This document shows positions 5,494 through 6,903 of a DNA stretch of 6,903 nt, in pieces. A model generated the notes under the pieces. It was not told where the DNA came from, searched no databases, and saw only the letters and a program-made list of their open reading frames with translations. This DNA is from Anaerovibrio sp. (GTDB taxonomy: Bacteria > Bacillota > Negativicutes > Selenomonadales > Selenomonadaceae): assembly GCA_016302095.1 (NCBI GenBank), contig JAEDOE010000058.1, forward strand, positions 1 through 6,903, in the 5' to 3' direction. The position numbers and the translations under genes are program-made. The stretch's first letter is position 1. Every line of letters starts with the position of its first letter.

Positions 5494-5550
5494 CTGTCTC
5501 CTCAGCATACAGTCAAAGGGCACCCTACCATAAAATGCCCTGACGGCTGC

Positions 5551-5946
5551 TTACCTGTCGCGGGAAGCATTATACATGGTGGAGCTCTTATCCACCTTCT
5601 TTACAGCCTTTGCAGCCTCCAATCGCTTTGCCTGATTGATGATGTCATTGCTGCATTTGCTGCAAAGCTTGCCGGTAGTGATCGGCGTACCGCACCCCTG
5701 GCAGGGATAATTAATCTGGAAGCCGCTGGCGATAAAACGCCCCTGCTTCAGCATGCGCAATATCACACGCTCCTTGACGCCTGTATCGTCTACAATCTGC
5801 TTAATGCTGCACCTGTCATGGTCCCGGACATAAGAATAAACTGTCTGTTCATCCTCCTGCTCCTTGCGGTAGCAGTCAATACACATTCCCTGACCAATCT
5901 CCATATAGACCTTGCCGCAGCCACTACAATTCTTCAGCTTATTCAT
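5551..5946 (-). CDS. yvyF: YvyF/TIGR03826-type flagellar operon protein (zinc-knuckle protein)
   Basis: A 131-residue protein with two four-cysteine zinc-binding knuckles: CSGC (Cys7, Cys10) with CIDC (Cys22, Cys25), and CQGC (Cys82, Cys85) with CSKC (Cys95, Cys98). Between them, about residues 36-72, is a helix-turn-helix-like segment including SIKQIVDDTGV and MLKQGRF. The tail is basic and helical. It sits between comF and flgM exactly as yvyF does in Bacillus, and the length agrees with that family, known as a flagellar operon protein. The layout suggests a cytoplasmic regulator that could bind nucleic acid or protein, but the sequence alone does not show a target. The ATG at 5946 has an AGAGGA ribosome binding site. 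A sigma-A-type promoter lies just upstream and a strong terminator downstream, so it can be made as its own transcript. Confidence 0.87.
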   Translation of the reverse strand: MNKLKNCSGCGKVYMEIGQGMCIDCYRKEQEDEQTVYSYVRDHDRCSIKQIVDDTGVKERVILRMLKQGRFIASGFQINYPCQGCGTPITTGKLCSKCSNDIINQAKRLEAAKAVKKVDKSSTMYNASRDR

Positions 5947-5983
5947 ACAATCCTCTCCCTAAAGCACTTCACTATACCTAACT

Positions 5984-6012
5984 ATTATAAATTATTCCGT
6001 ATTTTTATTCAA
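5984..6012 (-). promoter_or_regulatory. Sigma-A-type promoter for yvyF
   Basis: On the minus strand TTGAAT (6012-6007) and a perfect TATAAT (5989-5984) are separated by exactly 17 nt. The expected start near 5977 gives a leader of about 30 nt. It lies in the AT-rich 82-nt gap between comF and yvyF. This is the best housekeeping promoter in the window. Confidence 0.65.
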
Positions 6013-6028
6013 TAAAATTTTTTATCCG

Positions 6029-6763
6029 CTACTTTCTGCCGGAGGCCGCCACGATGCCCATGACACTGACAGCTCCTGCCGATTTCAGCACTCTGGCACA
6101 TTCCAGCAGGGTAGTGCCAGTGGTCATAATATCATCCACGATAATAACCTTTTTGCCGGCTATCTCCCCGCCATCCGCCAGGGCAAAGGCTCCCTGCAAA
6201 TTCCTGCTACGCTCTGCCGCTGTCAGCCCGAACTGGGGCGTTGTGGCGCGGCACCGCACCAGAGCCGATTGCAGCGGTATCTCCAGTGCCGCCAGAGGCT
6301 CCCTGAACAAAAGCTCGCTCTGATTGAAGCCCCGCTCCCTCAGCCGGTCAGGATGCAGAGGCACAGGCACCGCCACCACAGCCTGCCTTCTGCCCTCCCG
6401 GTCAATCAGTCCGCCCTGACCATCGCCCGGACTGCCATTGCCTGCTTCTGTCCGCCTGCCATGACCGCCAGTCAGAGGCAGTCGCCTGACCCCCGCAGCA
6501 ATATACTGGTGCAAGCCCGGCAAAAGATTTTTCCTGCCATCATATTTCAGCTGGCGCAGCATATCCCGTAGCCCAGCCTCATACACCCCCAGTGCCCATA
6601 CGCCCCCGGCAAACAAGCCATGCATTTCAGCCTCCAAAGGCAGGCGATGAGGCTTCACCAGCCCGGCAAAGCAGCTGTCGCACCACATGTCCCTGCCCTC
6701 CGTATACCTGCCACAGACAGGACAGCGGGGCGGAAATAGCAAATCCAGCACCCAGTCAAACAC
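6029..6763 (-). CDS. comF: ComF family protein (phosphoribosyltransferase fold, ComFC/GntX-like)
   Basis: A 244-residue cytoplasmic protein of the ComFC family, linked to natural transformation in Bacillus and Haemophilus. An N-terminal zinc ribbon uses Cys14, Cys17, Cys28 and Cys31 (CPVC and CDSC). The family segments LKYDGRKNL (72-80), VPVPLHPDRLRERGFNQSELL (132-152) and TPQFGLTAAERSRN (175-188) follow. The PRPP-binding loop VIIVDDIMTTGTT (206-218) has the paired Asp210-Asp211. A Gly/Arg-rich insert of about 30 residues (97-127) before the second segment makes it slightly long. The start is GTG at 6763 with GGGGTGAGG just upstream; an in-frame TGA a few codons earlier rules out a longer form. 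No comFA helicase gene is next to it; recD2 is upstream and the yvyF gene follows after 82 nt. Its link to flagella is by position only. Confidence 0.93.
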   Translation of the reverse strand: MFDWVLDLLFPPRCPVCGRYTEGRDMWCDSCFAGLVKPHRLPLEAEMHGLFAGGVWALGVYEAGLRDMLRQLKYDGRKNLLPGLHQYIAAGVRRLPLTGGHGRRTEAGNGSPGDGQGGLIDREGRRQAVVAVPVPLHPDRLRERGFNQSELLFREPLAALEIPLQSALVRCRATTPQFGLTAAERSRNLQGAFALADGGEIAGKKVIIVDDIMTTGTTLLECARVLKSAGAVSVMGIVAASGRK

Positions 6764-6778
6764 AGCCTCACCCCATTT

Positions 6779-6796
6779 CCTTCATTTCCTTCATTT
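6779..6796 (-). repeat. 9-bp tandem repeat before comF
   Basis: Two perfect adjacent copies of AAATGAAGG (6796-6788 and 6787-6779) are followed by a partial third copy, AAATGGGG. The period of nine is a multiple of three, and the repeat encodes the K-E-M pattern of a short frame described in the findings. Confidence 0.7.
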
Positions 6797-6833
6797 GTTT
6801 CATTGTCAAACTAACAAACCTATTCTCCTTCTC

Positions 6834-6903
6834 CTACAGCTTTCGTCCCAGACGTTCCGCCAGCAGGGTATAGCGTTTCTTCGTCCTGTCATTTGCCACG
6901 GCA
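6834..6903 (-). CDS. recD2: RecD2-type DNA helicase, C-terminal end (runs off the window)
   Basis: Only the last 22 codons and the TAG stop are visible. The tail reads AVANDRTKKRYTLLAERL and then GRKL. This resembles the conserved end of RecD2/YrrC helicases (superfamily 1B), where the last UvrD-like domain finishes with a motif like RYTxLAERL. RecD2 is an ATP-dependent 5'-3' DNA helicase involved in genome maintenance. The stop lies 70 nt before the comF start with no terminator in between, so readthrough into comF is likely. The identification depends on a short fragment; the motif is distinctive but the sequence beyond the window would decide. Confidence 0.75.
   Translation of the reverse strand, partial: AVANDRTKKRYTLLAERLGRKL

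Noticed and set aside
6003..6017. Palindrome TTTTATTGAATAAAA after comF as a terminator
   Set aside because: The pairing is A-T only, with a one-base centre and no U-tract; it overlaps the yvyF promoter and is better explained as AT-rich promoter DNA.
6804..6809. Perfect TTGACA before comF as a promoter -35
   Set aside because: At 16-18 nt downstream there is only repeat sequence (AAATGA, AATGAA, ATGAAG), none resembling a -10.
1..6903. tRNA, rRNA, CRISPR array, insertion sequence or prophage genes
   Set aside because: No such sequence was seen on either strand; the window is a compact, conserved-order chromosomal flagellar cluster.

Overview
All genes in this window lie on the minus strand. 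It is the late-flagellar cluster of a low-to-mid GC Firmicute. Read in the direction of transcription (high to low coordinates), the order is recD2 (3' end), comF, yvyF-like, flgM, two tandem flgN-like genes, flgK, flgL, a DUF6470/YviE-like gene and fliW (5' end). This closely matches the Bacillus subtilis comF-yvyF-flgM-yvyG-flgK-flgL-yviE-fliW(-csrA-hag) order, with one extra FlgN-like gene. The large FlgL, the protein style and a recD2-comF junction make a diderm Firmicute of the Negativicutes (Selenomonas-like) my best guess. That placement is an inference and rests on no database comparison.

Region 6834-6903 holds the last 22 residues of a RecD2-type helicase. Then come comF (6029-6763, a phosphoribosyltransferase-fold protein with an N-terminal zinc ribbon) and yvyF (5551-5946, two four-cysteine zinc knuckles flanking a helix-turn-helix-like segment). 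A good sigma-A-type promoter (5984-6012) precedes yvyF.

The 230-bp gap 5321-5550 is the regulatory centre of the window. It contains a strong intrinsic terminator (5409-5442) and a candidate sigma-28-type promoter whose -35 falls in the terminator loop and whose -10 abuts the U-tract. There is also a possible 16-17 codon leader ORF whose stop codon is the first three bases of the terminator stem. This layout would separate early comF/yvyF transcription from late expression of flgM and the genes after it.

Region 848-5320 encodes the anti-sigma-28 factor FlgM, two FlgN-like export chaperones spaced 3 nt apart, and the hook-filament junction proteins FlgK and FlgL. FlgM holds the sigma factor until the hook is finished and FlgM is exported; FlgN-type proteins escort FlgK and FlgL to the export gate; FlgK and FlgL form the adaptor on which the filament grows. 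Region 1-771 has the DUF6470 protein and the start of FliW, which in other Firmicutes binds flagellin and antagonises CsrA.

Points most worth a second look are the duplicated chaperone, a FlgK with six cysteines beside a FlgL with none, a FlgL with an enlarged middle domain, the overlapping terminator/sigma-28 promoter/leader ORF, and an ATTTGAG motif found only in the flgK and flgL leaders (two copies each).
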